Positions 51,962 through 60,484 of a stretch of DNA of 64,000 bases are shown here, piece by piece. Source of the stretch: Streptomyces sp. NBC_00704 (GTDB lineage Bacteria > Actinomycetota > Actinomycetes > Streptomycetales > Streptomycetaceae); NCBI RefSeq assembly GCF_036226605.1, contig NZ_CP109000.1, forward strand, positions 7,870,501 to 7,934,500, given 5' to 3'. Position 1 is the first letter of the stretch, and every line of letters starts with the position of its first letter. The translations under genes and the position numbers were made by a program. Below the pieces are notes generated by a model that was not told the origin of the DNA, ran no database searches, and worked only from the letters and a program-made list of their open reading frames with translations.

Positions 51962-52444
51962 TCAGCCTGACCATGTGAGGAACCCTCCGACGATGGTGCC
52001 GTAAGCGAGGTGTGCGGTGAGCGTGACGGCGGGTGTGCCGGGCCCGTAGTTGAGCATGAGGAATCCGGGAGGTTCGAGCAGCGCGACATGGGGGGCGCTG
52101 GTTTCGGGTTGGCCCATGCGCGGGTGGACGAGCGGCAGCAGGATGTTGACGAGTGCGGTGGTGGCGAACAGGCCGTGGACGAGGCCGAAGACGCATCCCA
52201 GCCACCAACTGCTGTAGTCGATGGCGACGAAGACGGCGTAGTACAGCAGGGCGAAGATCAGACCGTTGATGAAGTGTGCGCCGTAGCCGAGGGCCTTGGC
52301 GCGGGTCCGGTCACTGGTGAAGGCGGTCCCGAGGAGGAACGGCAGATCGATTCGGGTGAGGCTGAAGGCGTTGGCCGCGCGCAGGCCGGTGGTCAGGACC
52401 AGGGTGCCGACAAGCCCGCCCGCCAGTGCGGCCCAGATGCTCAT
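51962..52444 (-). CDS. membrane protein of unknown function
   Basis: A protein of 160 residues with four predicted helices. It starts WAALAGGLVGTLVLTTGLRA, followed by RIDLPFLLGTAFTSDRTRAK and ALGYGAHFINGLIFALLYYA. I recognise no named family. Its start overlaps the stop of the GH15 gene (ATGA), so the two are coupled. Confidence 0.7.
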   Translation of the reverse strand: MSIWAALAGGLVGTLVLTTGLRAANAFSLTRIDLPFLLGTAFTSDRTRAKALGYGAHFINGLIFALLYYAVFVAIDYSSWWLGCVFGLVHGLFATTALVNILLPLVHPRMGQPETSAPHVALLEPPGFLMLNYGPGTPAVTLTAHLAYGTIVGGFLTWSG

Positions 52445-54339
52445 CGTGTGGCCTGGCCGATCGCGCAGGCGGCGCTGATCAGGGCGAGGTGGGACAGACC
52501 TTGGGGCAGATTGCCGAGGAAGTCGCCGGTGGTGGGGTCGATCTCCTCGCTGTAGAGGCCGACGTCGTTGGCGAGGAGCACGAGCTGATCCATGAGGCGG
52601 GTGGCTTCGTCGGCGCGGCCGGTCAGCGCGAGGGCTTCGGCGAGCCAGAAGGAGCAGGCGAGGAAGGCGCCCTCGCTGCCGTGCACTCCGTCGGTGGCGA
52701 GGTAGCGGTTGAGATACGGGCCGTCCTGCAATGACTGCTGGATCGCGGCGACGGTGCCGCGCATGCGGGGGTCGTCGGGCGACCCATAATCGTGGAGCAG
52801 CCCGAGCAGGAGGCCGGCGTCCAGGTCGTCGCTGTCGGCGGAACGCACGTAACTGTTCAGCCGCGGGCTGAAGCAGCGGTCGTCGATGAACTCGGTGATG
52901 GCCTGCCGCTCGCGCCGCCAGACAGGTGCGTGCCGGTCGGGGATCAGCCGCCGCTGGGCGAGGTCGAGGGCGCGGTCGAGGGCGACCCAGCACATCATCT
53001 TGGACTGGGTGAAGTGCTCGGGATCGCTGCGGACCTCCCAGATGCCCGTGTCGGGCTGGTGCCAGACAGTGCTGACGAAGTCGGCGGTCTGAGCCAGCCG
53101 GCGGGCGATGTCGGCGTCCAGCCGGTGACCCCCTGTGGCATAGAGCCACGCGGTCTGCACCAGTTCCCCGTAGGTGTCCAGTTGGAGCTGATCGGCGGCG
53201 GCGTTGCCGATGCGTACGGGCGTCGAGCCGCGGTAGCCCGCCAGGGGAAGGGTCTTCTCGGGTGCGCGGGCGCCGCCGTCGAGTCGGTACAGGACGTGCA
53301 GGCGGGGGTGGGTGAGCTGGGAGGCGTGCATCAGCCACCAGAAGTAGCCGGTCGCTTCCGGTGCGCAGCCCAGCTTGAGGAAGGCGTTCAGGGTGAAGGC
53401 GGAGTCGCGGATCCAGCTGAAGCGGTAGTCCCAGTTGCGTTGCCCACCGAGTTCCTCGGGCAGGGAGCAGGTCGCCGCGGCGGCGACCGCGCCGGAGGGG
53501 GCGAAGACCAGCAGCTTGAGAGCGAGGGCACTGCGCAGCACCGCCTCGTACCAGGGCCCCGTGTAGGTGCGGCTGTCGGTCCATTGCCTCCAGGCGGCGG
53601 CCGTGTGGTCCAGCCGGGCCTCGCAGTCGGCGCGCGTCGGGAGCACCAGCGGTTCCCGGTGTGCGTACGGCAGCGCGAGCAGGGACCGGGTGCCCGCATC
53701 AGCACGGAAGCGGGATGCGACGGCCTCGGAGGTGGGCTGGGGCTCTCCCGCGTTCCAGGCACAGATCCCGACCGCCTCAGGACCGAAGGTGACGACGGGA
53801 ACTCCTGCGCGGCGGGTCAGCCGGGGGGCGTGCGCGCCGTAGCCGAAGCGCGGCTGGACACTCCACCGCATGGGGACGCTGCCCGCCAGGCCCTCGATCC
53901 GCCGGACCAGCTCCCGGCCAGGCGCCAGGGAGCGGTGGCCGGGAATGGTCAGTGCGTCGGTCACCCGAACCGTGCCGCCTGCGGTGGTGAACGTCGTCTC
54001 CAGCACGTTGGTGCCAGGCAGGTAACGGCGGGAGGTCGTGTAGGGCCCCTCCGGCCGCAGGACGAACCGTCCTCCCTGAACGTGGTCGAGCACGGCGGCG
54101 AACAGGGTCGGCGAGTCGAGGTCCGGCCAGGCCAGCCAGTCCACCGAGCCGTCCCGGGAGACGAGCGCGACGCAGCGGCCGTCCCCGATCACCGCGTAGT
54201 TGCGCAGTTCCGTGTACCCGTCCACGCGTGCCGGTCGGCCAGCCGAGACGTCGCTCAGATCTGGCAGGTCCGGCTGCCGGCTCCCGGGCATATCCGGTGC
54301 CGAGGATGGAGAACCCGAACTGGACGGTGTAGGTGTCAC
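52441..54339 (-). CDS. glycoside hydrolase family 15 (glucoamylase/trehalase-like)
   Basis: A protein of 632 residues with no signal peptide. The N-terminal beta domain starts YTELRNYAVIGDGRCVALVS and SRDGSVDWLAWPDLDSPTLF. The catalytic (alpha/alpha)6 barrel has RNWDYRFSWIRDSAFTLNAF, TYGELVQTAWLY, and SEGAFLACSFWLAEALALTG with the acidic catalytic residues. Relatives in mycobacteria are trehalases; others are glucoamylases. GTG 54339 is the longest start; the ATG at 54291 is an alternative. It overlaps the downstream membrane-protein gene. A role in trehalose or glycogen use under stress is likely. Confidence 0.9.
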   Translation of the reverse strand: MTPTPSSSGSPSSAPDMPGSRQPDLPDLSDVSAGRPARVDGYTELRNYAVIGDGRCVALVSRDGSVDWLAWPDLDSPTLFAAVLDHVQGGRFVLRPEGPYTTSRRYLPGTNVLETTFTTAGGTVRVTDALTIPGHRSLAPGRELVRRIEGLAGSVPMRWSVQPRFGYGAHAPRLTRRAGVPVVTFGPEAVGICAWNAGEPQPTSEAVASRFRADAGTRSLLALPYAHREPLVLPTRADCEARLDHTAAAWRQWTDSRTYTGPWYEAVLRSALALKLLVFAPSGAVAAAATCSLPEELGGQRNWDYRFSWIRDSAFTLNAFLKLGCAPEATGYFWWLMHASQLTHPRLHVLYRLDGGARAPEKTLPLAGYRGSTPVRIGNAAADQLQLDTYGELVQTAWLYATGGHRLDADIARRLAQTADFVSTVWHQPDTGIWEVRSDPEHFTQSKMMCWVALDRALDLAQRRLIPDRHAPVWRRERQAITEFIDDRCFSPRLNSYVRSADSDDLDAGLLLGLLHDYGSPDDPRMRGTVAAIQQSLQDGPYLNRYLATDGVHGSEGAFLACSFWLAEALALTGRADEATRLMDQLVLLANDVGLYSEEIDPTTGDFLGNLPQGLSHLALISAACAIGQATR

Positions 54340-54492
54340 CTGAGGGCGCCCTTTTCGCTAATCCGCTGCCTCCTGGTCGAGGAGGAGGCCGGCCAGGGGT
54401 GCGGAGTCGGTGGAACGGCCGGCCGACAACTCCCGCCGCTCAGTGGCCGGGCTACGCCGCTCACGCCACGTGGGAGCCACGATGCAGGTGGA

Positions 54493-54686
54493 TCAGTTCG
54501 GCGTTCTGCACCGCAGTGCCGTGCCGACCCCAGCTATGTTCAGGGCGATGGCAAGGTTGAGCCAGAACTGCTGTCCATTGGCCGCACAGACGGCGAAACC
54601 CACCAGCATGCCGGTGTAGCAGGCGATGGGGAGACCGACGGGCATCGGGTGAATGGGTGGCCTCCGACGGTGATCTTGCTGTTCAT
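54493..54686 (-). pseudogene. DUF2231 membrane protein remnant, frameshifted
   Basis: The start is convincing: GGAGGTGCC-ATG at 54686, then MNSKITVGGHP. One base is missing after GGHP. The next frame continues IHPMPVGLPIACYTGMLVGF, AVCAANGQQFWLNLAIALNI and AGVGTAL, then stops at 54493. The opening GGHPIHPM is the DUF2231 signature. It is broken by one deletion and 3' loss. A DUF2231-like end also lies at 1-215. Confidence 0.75.
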
Positions 54687-54799
54687 GGCACCTCCAGGCC
54701 GGTTGGTCCCTGCTACGCCTTTCCAGGCTCTCCCTCGATGTACAGGAGCGCCAACGGGGCCCGCCTGGTGTCGGATCAGCCGGGACGACGATGACCTGT

Positions 54800-55266
54800 C
54801 TGTGCGAAGCCGGATGGCCCGAGGCGCTTCACGCCCGGGTTATCGAAGGCAGGCAGCACCCCCCGTTCCTGGGCATCTGTGTGGGCCTGCAAGTCCTCTT
54901 CGAGACCAGCGAAGAACAGGACGCGACATGCCTGGGCCGGCTACCCGGGACCGTACGGCCTTCAATGGCGCCGACGTGCGGGTGCCGCAGATGGGCTGGA
55001 ACCAGGTACACCGCACCTCGGCGCATCCCTTCCTGGCCGGCCTGCCGGAAGCGGGTCACTTCTACTTCGTGAACAGCTATTACGCCGACCCCGCAGACAG
55101 CAGGAAGGGCGCGGCGACCACGGAGTACGGCCTGCCGTTCACCTCTGCCGTCACGCACGGCAACATGATGGCCACGCAGTTCCACACCGAGAAGTCCGGC
55201 CCGCTGGGGCTGGGCCTCATCGAGCGGTTCGCCAGGACCCCGCAGGAGGAGCTGTGCCCGGCCTGA
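54800..55266 (+). pseudogene. hisH: imidazole glycerol phosphate synthase amidotransferase subunit, broken
   Basis: One frame gives RQHPPFLGICVGLQVLFETS with the catalytic Cys. Near 54950 the frame breaks, and another continues VRVPQMGWNQVHRTSAHPFL, HFYFVNSYYADP and MMATQFHTEKSGPLGLGLIE to the stop at 55266. The N-terminal third is missing. All glutaminase triad residues are still readable (C, and H/E in Q-F-H-T-E-K). It overlaps the hisF-like gene. Confidence 0.85.
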
Positions 55267-55941
55267 ACGCCGCGACGGGGTTGACCACCCGGCTCGTCGC
55301 CTGCTTCGACATCATCGACGGCCGGGTCACCAAGGCCCGCCGTTTCGAGAACAACATCGACGTCGGCGACGCAGCCGAGGTCGCCGCGTCGGTGTACGCG
55401 GACGGCATCGACGAGATCATCTTCTACGACATCCTCGCCAGCGCACAGCGCCGCCAGGCGGACCTGGCCACGATCCGCAAGGTCGCCCGAGACGGTGCTC
55501 CTGCCGCTGACGGTGGGCGGCGGGATTTGGTCGCTGGAGGACATGCACGCGGTGCTGGCCGCCGGTGCGGAGAAGATCAGCCTGGACTCGATGGCGGTGC
55601 GCAACCCCTCGATCATCACCGAGGGGGCGGCCGAGTTCGGCCGCCAGTGCATCGTGCAGTCCATGCAGGTCAAGCGCGTCTCGGTCACGGCCGAGACCCC
55701 CAGCGGGTACGAGGTGTTCATCGACGGTGCCAGGCAGGCCACCGGCATGGACGCCATCGCGTGGGCGCGCCGGGGCGAGGAACTCGGCGCGGGGCAGATC
55801 TGCGTCAACTCCATCGACCAGGACGGCACGCACGAGGGTTACGACCTGGAGATCACCTGCCACGCCCTCGTGGAAGATCTGGACCAGGGGCGCGGTCGAG
55901 CGGACATCGACGCGCCGGCCGATCAGCTTCCAGGGCACTGA
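55254..55941 (+). pseudogene. hisF: hisF-type cyclase with a 1-base insertion and lost 3' end
   Basis: The GTG at 55254 has the strong site AGGAGGAGCT. The first frame reads RLVACFDIIDGRVTKARRFE, NNIDVGDAAEVAASVYADGI and DEIIFYDILAS. An extra C in the run 55486-55488 shifts it. The next frame continues VLLPLTVGGGIWSLEDMHAV, AAGAEKISLDSMAVRNPSII and CVNSIDQDGTHEGYDLEIT. After that the sequence becomes an IS21-like end, removing about 60 codons. The CFDIIDGRVTKARRFEN type differs from housekeeping HisF (CLDVDAGRVVKG), so this was a specialised paralog. Confidence 0.87.
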
Positions 55942-55945
55942 GTGG
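55862..55945 (-). mobile_element. istA: IS21 transposase (IstA) fragment
   Basis: The minus strand reads MPWKLIGRRVDVRSTAPLVQ then IFHEG, resembling the C-terminal domain of IS21 transposases (W-x-x-I-G-x-x-V, V-x-I-F-H). It begins where the hisF similarity ends, so insertion of an IS21 element probably truncated hisF. From 55946 to 56169 no further gene is seen. Confidence 0.5.
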
Positions 55946-56169
55946 AGGGTGGTGCCTGTGGGTCGAGACTTCCCCCAACGGCACGGGAGCCTCGTGCGTT
56001 GAGGGCGCCGATCCCTTCACCCAGTGGCCACGCTGAAAGAGGTCACTGCTTCAAATGGCGTCGAGGGAAAGGCTGATGGCGATCGTATTGCATGGGCGAA
56101 AGGGCGCACGCGCTGCGGCGTGCGGTGTAGCTTCTACCCGTCAGTAGGGGCCTGAGCAAGGGTGGAAGT

Positions 56170-57348
56170 GTGGTTGCCTCTCCGCATACCGATAAATTCG
56201 CCGCCTGTCTTCGCATGCTGAAGGAGCGCAGCGGCCGGGGGTACGACCGCCTCGGCAAGGAGGCGGGCGTCAGTGGTTCCAGTCTGCATCGGTACTGCTC
56301 GGGGGTCGGTGTTCCGACGGACTACCGGGTCGTGCACTCCTTCGCCAAGGTGTGCGGTGCCAGTGCGGAGGAGCTCCGCGAACTCCACCGGCTCTGGGCA
56401 CTGGCGGACACCGACCGGGACGTAGTCACCGGGACCGTCAAGGAGAGCCCCGCGGCGGAACGCGAGGCCGCAGCGGAGACGGTGACACGATCGGACGCCG
56501 ACGCGAGCCGGGAGGCCGGCCTGGCGGCAACCACGGCTGAGGCCGGGGCTTCGGAGCCCGGCTCCAGGCACGGCGTACCGCCCGTGGCGGCGGACGCGGG
56601 GACGGACGCGGGGGCGGACGACGTCGTCCCGCTGGAGATAGAGCTCGGTACGGCGGGGCGGCCCGGACGGTCCCGGATGCCCGAGAAAGTATCCCCCCGT
56701 TTCGCGGTGCTGGCGGCCGTGGTCGCGGTGCTGCTGGTGGCCGGTTTCGTGTGGCTGCCCGGCGGTCGTTCCGCCGACGGGTCACCGGCGGCGGACGACG
56801 GGCTGCTGTACTCCTCCGCGTGCAGATCGGTGAGCATGGGCCAGCACGACGAGTGCGTGCGCGAGGTCCAGAGCCTGCTGGTGGCGGCGAAGGGCCGGCT
56901 CGCCGTCGACGGGGACTTCGGGCCGGAGACCCTGCGCAGGCTGACCGCCTTCCAGGTGCTGGCGGGCCTGCCGGCCAACAATGTGGTCGACGAGGACACC
57001 AAGAAGGCGCTCTACGCCCGGACGGTGAGCATGTCGACCTGGTCGCCGGTCAGAGTGGCGGAGCGGATCCGTCAGGTGTTCACCGAGGATCCCGCGTCCG
57101 CAGTGGCCGTCGCCCGCTGCGCGTCCTTCCTGGACCCGTTGTGGGTCCTGCCCAACACCAACGGCAGCCGCAACTGGGGCGTCTTCCAGATCTCCGACGG
57201 CCGCCTGCGCGAGCTCGGCGGCACCCCGCTGCGGGCGTTCGACCCGGAGTGGAACATCAAGGCGGCCCACCGCCTGTGGAGTGCGCAGCACGACTTCCAC
57301 GACTGGCCCTCCTGCGAGGCGGCGCTGAAGGACACGCCCAAGGCCTGA
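56170..57348 (+). CDS. membrane protein with cytoplasmic HTH and external PG-binding/lytic-like domain
   Basis: A protein of 392 residues with four parts. An XRE-like helix-turn-helix is at about 8-75 (RGYDRLGKEAGVSGSSLHRY). An acidic Ala/Glu/Gly-rich linker runs to about 175, and one membrane helix is near 177-196 (FAVLAAVVAVLLVAGFVWLP). Outside lie a peptidoglycan-binding domain (about 215-285: CVREVQSLL, VDGDFGPETLRRLTAFQ) and a lysozyme-like C-terminal region (NGSRNWGVFQISDGRLRELG, WNIKAAHRLW). The GTG start has GGTGGAAG near. The layout suggests DNA binding controlled by wall state. It lies in a cluster of cell-wall enzyme genes. Confidence 0.85.
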   Translation: MVASPHTDKFAACLRMLKERSGRGYDRLGKEAGVSGSSLHRYCSGVGVPTDYRVVHSFAKVCGASAEELRELHRLWALADTDRDVVTGTVKESPAAEREAAAETVTRSDADASREAGLAATTAEAGASEPGSRHGVPPVAADAGTDAGADDVVPLEIELGTAGRPGRSRMPEKVSPRFAVLAAVVAVLLVAGFVWLPGGRSADGSPAADDGLLYSSACRSVSMGQHDECVREVQSLLVAAKGRLAVDGDFGPETLRRLTAFQVLAGLPANNVVDEDTKKALYARTVSMSTWSPVRVAERIRQVFTEDPASAVAVARCASFLDPLWVLPNTNGSRNWGVFQISDGRLRELGGTPLRAFDPEWNIKAAHRLWSAQHDFHDWPSCEAALKDTPKA

Positions 57349-57357
57349 GGCGCGAAG

Positions 57358-57387
57358 CCCCGGGTACCGCCGCCGCGGTACCCGGGG
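57358..57387. terminator. bidirectional terminator-type hairpin
   Basis: A perfect hairpin with 13-base arms (CCCCGGGTACCGC / GCGGTACCCGGGG) and a 4-base loop, 10 bases after the HTH/lytic gene stop and 30 bases from the convergent M15 peptidase stop. GC-rich stems without a T run are usual Streptomyces terminators. Confidence 0.75.
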
Positions 57388-57416
57388 TGCACGGTCGCGG
57401 CCGGGCCGTGACCGCG

Positions 57417-58196
57417 TCAGATCGTGCCGCTCTCCCACCACCAGTCGCGGCCCAGGTCGGCCCGGCTGTCGACGTGCTGGTGGTCGACGGTGTACCGCTC
57501 CAGGCCGGAGAACCCGCAGGTCTCCGCCTTCTGGTAGACCGTCTTGGTGGCGACGCCGGGCACGTCGAGGTCGGCCGCCGTGCCGTACAGGTGCATGCTG
57601 TCGCTGGCCCCTCCGATGTCGGCGTTGTGCGCGATGCTGCGAAAGCCCGAGTTGACCGTGATCGGCTTGTCCCCGAGCTTCTTGCGCAGCGCCTCCAGCT
57701 TGTACATGCAGCGGCGGGCGTTCTCCTTGGTCTGCGCAGCGCTCAGCTTGCCGCCGTTGAAGGTGCCGCTCGACTGGTCCACGAACTCGCTCCAGTTGAA
57801 GTGGGCCGTGGAGCCGTCCGACTGCTCGAGCGCGTTGAGCTTCGCCTGGGTGTTGGGGCCCGCGACCCCGTCGTCGTCGAGGCCGTACGCGGCCTGGAAG
57901 CGCTTGACGGCCGCGAGCGTGCCGGGGCCGAAGTCGCCGTCGAGGCCGACCCGGGTGTGGCTCGCACTGCCGGCTGCCCAGCCGGAGACCCGGATCTGCA
58001 GCTCGAGCACGTCGGCGCCGCTGTCGCCCTGCTTCATGGTGCGCGACCACGAATAGGCCTGCGCGGTACCGGAGAGCAGCAGCGGGCCCAACGCCAGGCC
58101 GGCGCCGACGGCCAGCGTGCCCCGCAGCATGCTGCGGCGGTCGAGCGGGTGGCCGGCGGCGGAGCGCCCGCCGGCGGAACGGAAGAGGAAGGTCAT
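57417..58196 (-). CDS. Tat-exported D-Ala-D-Ala carboxypeptidase (M15) with PG-binding domain
   Basis: A protein of 259 residues. The twin-arginine signal is DRRSMLRGTLAVGAGLALGP. A peptidoglycan-binding domain (about 60-125: VLELQIRVSG, GLDGDFGPGTLAAVKRFQAA) is followed by an M15A peptidase (about 135-259) with zinc ligands in SMHLYGTAADLD and VDHQHVDSR. It should trim the terminal D-Ala of peptidoglycan stems. Upstream lies a short tandem repeat. It converges with the HTH/lytic membrane-protein gene. Confidence 0.9.
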   Translation of the reverse strand: MTFLFRSAGGRSAAGHPLDRRSMLRGTLAVGAGLALGPLLLSGTAQAYSWSRTMKQGDSGADVLELQIRVSGWAAGSASHTRVGLDGDFGPGTLAAVKRFQAAYGLDDDGVAGPNTQAKLNALEQSDGSTAHFNWSEFVDQSSGTFNGGKLSAAQTKENARRCMYKLEALRKKLGDKPITVNSGFRSIAHNADIGGASDSMHLYGTAADLDVPGVATKTVYQKAETCGFSGLERYTVDHQHVDSRADLGRDWWWESGTI

Positions 58197-58208
58197 CGTC
58201 GTCCTTTC

Positions 58209-58244
58209 GGAACGGTCGGAACGGTCGGAACGGTCGGAACGGTG
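58209..58244. repeat. 9-base tandem repeat GGAACGGTC, 4 copies
   Basis: Four head-to-tail copies (the last ends in G) just upstream of the M15 peptidase start. They could modulate translation or transcription, or simply vary in number by slippage. Confidence 0.85.
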
Positions 58245-58266
58245 GCGCGAGAAGTGCGGAGGGAGA

Positions 58267-58680
58267 TCAGTAGGCGAGCTGGAAGTTCACGTTCTGCGCG
58301 TCGGTGTCGTAGGGGCCGACGCGCAGGACGAAGCGGGTGCCGTCCTTGACGTCGGTGGCGACCGTCGCCCACGGGGTGCCGTGCAGGGAGTACGTGTTGT
58401 CGTGGTTGCACTTGTCGGTGTGTTCGACGAACACCACGCAGGCGTAGAGGAATCCGCCGTCGTCCGTGGTGAGCCGCATGTTGATGTCACCGCACCGCGA
58501 GGACGTGGTGAACGGCCCGTAGTCTCTGGGGCCCACCTGGTAGCGGTAGTTGAGGTTCTTCGCGCCGCCGTAGCAGCTGGTCGCCGCGGCCGAGGACTGT
58601 GCGGCGGCGGGCGCGGCACCCGCTGCCAGCAGTGCGGCCACGGTGACGAGAGCCGAGGCGAGCGCCCGGGTCTTGAGCAT
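58267..58680 (-). CDS. secreted four-cysteine protein (paralog A)
   Basis: A protein of 137 residues. A Sec signal peptide ends about APAAAQSS. The mature part has four Cys: SCYGGAKNLNYRYQVGPRDY, SSRCGDINMRLTTDDGGFLY, ACVVF and KCNHD, suited to two disulfides. I know no named family. The product shares order and spacing with paralog B encoded just upstream. Position between wall hydrolase genes suggests a secreted wall-associated protein or inhibitor. Confidence 0.75.
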   Translation of the reverse strand: MLKTRALASALVTVAALLAAGAAPAAAQSSAAATSCYGGAKNLNYRYQVGPRDYGPFTTSSRCGDINMRLTTDDGGFLYACVVFVEHTDKCNHDNTYSLHGTPWATVATDVKDGTRFVLRVGPYDTDAQNVNFQLAY

Positions 58681-58712
58681 GGTGGTCTCCGTTCGGTGAA
58701 GTGGGCGGGAGG

Positions 58713-59105
58713 TCAGAAGGCGATCTGGAAGGTGGCGGAACTGCCCTCCAGGTCGACGCCGTTGGGCACGGTGAACTTCGTTCCGTTCAGGACGTCGGTG
58801 GCGATGGTCGTCCAGCTCCGGCCGATCTTGGTCCAGTAGTTGCAGCCGCTGGCCCTCGCGAACTGCACGCAGGCCCAGCCGAAGTCGGCGTCGCCGCCCG
58901 TCATCCGCATGTTGATGTCCGTGCAGCGGCTCGTGGTCACGTAGGGGCCGAAGTCGCGGACCTCCCCGTAGTGGACCGTGACCGCTCCGCCGTAGCAGCT
59001 CGTGGCGGTGGCGGTGGCGGTGGCGGCCGAGGCGGGCGCCGGGGCGGTGAAGCCCAGGACGGCGAGCAGGGCGACGAGGGCCGCGCGGGAGAGGCGGTCG
59101 GTCAT
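58713..59105 (-). CDS. secreted four-cysteine protein (paralog B)
   Basis: A protein of 130 residues. The signal peptide ends APASAATA. The mature part matches paralog A: SCYGGAVTVHYGEVRDFGPY, TSRCTDINMRMTGGDADFGW, ACVQFARASGCNYW and a similar last strand (SSATFQIAF versus NVNFQLAY). GAGGAGG precedes the ATG. It is a tandem duplicate of moderate age, and the two are probably co-transcribed. Confidence 0.75.
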   Translation of the reverse strand: MTDRLSRAALVALLAVLGFTAPAPASAATATATATSCYGGAVTVHYGEVRDFGPYVTTSRCTDINMRMTGGDADFGWACVQFARASGCNYWTKIGRSWTTIATDVLNGTKFTVPNGVDLEGSSATFQIAF

Positions 59106-59143
59106 GGTGTTCCTCCTCGGTACGGTGATGGCCACGGCCGGGA

Positions 59144-60484
59144 TCACCGGTTGGCCAGGCGGTCGAGGTCGGCCTGGGTGCCGTTGAACACGTCCCCGGT
59201 CGCCGGCGCCCGCAGGCCGGGGAAGAGCGCGGCGTCCGTGTACTGCCACATCGCCCAGGTCGTCGAGCCGTTCGGCAGCGGAGGCTGGGTGATCGACTGG
59301 CGGTAGTCCGCGAGCTGAAGCGGATACCGGGCGAAGGCGGTGGTCGACCCCATGCAGTCGTCCAGGAAGGACTTCTGGGTGTAGATCATCGGGACGCGGC
59401 CGAAGGCGTTCTCGACCCGGTCCAGCCAGGCCTTGGCGTCGGCCACCGTGCCGTAGGTGGGACAGCGCCCGCTGCCGTCGTCCATGCGCTCCAGGTCGAA
59501 GATGGGAGGCAGGTCGCCCGCGCGCTTGCCGGTGTAGCCGGTCGCCCGCACGGCGGCGATGAACCGGTCGGCCTGCGCGGCACCCGTGTCGGCTGCCGAG
59601 CCCGTGTAGAAGTGGTACGGCGCGACGGCCAGCCCCGCCGTCCGGGCCGCCGCCAGGTCGGTGGCGAGGTACTCGTCGGTGACGTTCATGCCCCGGGTGG
59701 CCTTGACCGTCGCGAACTCGACGCCCGAAGCACGGACGGCCTTCCAGTCGATCGGCGCACCGCCCGGGTGCTGGTACTTGGCCGTGTCCAGCCCGTCGAT
59801 CGAGTGCCCGGCCGGGCGGGGCGGGGTGCAGTACGTGTTACGGCTGGACCAGTCGACCAGCGTCGCCCACGTGTTCGGGCCCACCGTGCCGTCGGCGCTG
59901 AGGTTGGCGCAGTGCTGAAGCTCGATGACCCGGTCCTCGGTGCCGCCGCCGAAGTCGCCGTCGATCGTCAGCGGGGGATAGTGGTACGGCTCCATGGCGA
60001 GGTTGAGCCGGCACTGCACCTCCTTGACCTCGTCGCTCTTCGCCCCCTTCTTCAGGGTCGGGCGCGAGTCGGTGTGGCCGCACACGGTCGCCTGCGCCGG
60101 GCCCGCCGTGCCCTGGGTCGCGCAGGTGTGCGGCTGGGCGGCCCAGCTGTGGAGCGCCGCCCAGGTGTTCGGGCCGAGCACGCCGTCCGCGCTCAGCCCG
60201 GCGCACCGCTGGAACTCCCTGACGCGCGTCTCCGTCGCCGTACCGAACGTGCCGTCGGCCGAGATCGGCGCGTACCGGCTCGGCTTCGTCGCGAGGTCGA
60301 GCTCGCACTGCGCCTCTACCGTCGCGTCCCCCGTCGATCCCTGTTGCAGCGTGGGCTGTGCGCTCGTGTGCCCGCAGACCGCGGTGGCCGCGGCCTGTGC
60401 CGCCTGCATGGCCGTTTGCCCGTACAGGGGCAGGACCGCTGCCACGGCGAGGGTCAGACCCCGCAGAAGCGTCCTCTTTCCCAT
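59144..60484 (-). CDS. secreted GH25-type muramidase with two PG-binding domains
   Basis: A protein of 446 residues. A signal peptide (about 1-33) is followed by two similar peptidoglycan-binding domains (about 37-120 and 130-215), each starting CGHT and containing DG(T/D)FG(T/G). A TIM-barrel glycosidase (about 230-446) then starts SIDGLDTAKYQHPGGAPIDW and includes PPIFDLERMDDG and TWAMWQYTDAALF. It should cut the glycan backbone of peptidoglycan or bind it tightly. GAGGGGG precedes the ATG. It is the last of the wall module, next to the secreted paralog pair. Confidence 0.87.
   Translation of the reverse strand: MGKRTLLRGLTLAVAAVLPLYGQTAMQAAQAAATAVCGHTSAQPTLQQGSTGDATVEAQCELDLATKPSRYAPISADGTFGTATETRVREFQRCAGLSADGVLGPNTWAALHSWAAQPHTCATQGTAGPAQATVCGHTDSRPTLKKGAKSDEVKEVQCRLNLAMEPYHYPPLTIDGDFGGGTEDRVIELQHCANLSADGTVGPNTWATLVDWSSRNTYCTPPRPAGHSIDGLDTAKYQHPGGAPIDWKAVRASGVEFATVKATRGMNVTDEYLATDLAAARTAGLAVAPYHFYTGSAADTGAAQADRFIAAVRATGYTGKRAGDLPPIFDLERMDDGSGRCPTYGTVADAKAWLDRVENAFGRVPMIYTQKSFLDDCMGSTTAFARYPLQLADYRQSITQPPLPNGSTTWAMWQYTDAALFPGLRAPATGDVFNGTQADLDRLANR

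Noticed and set aside
58209..58244. Short tandem repeats as a CRISPR array
   Set aside because: The 9-base units are contiguous with no spacers, and no cas genes are present. The 36-base repeat at 17253 also lacks spacers.
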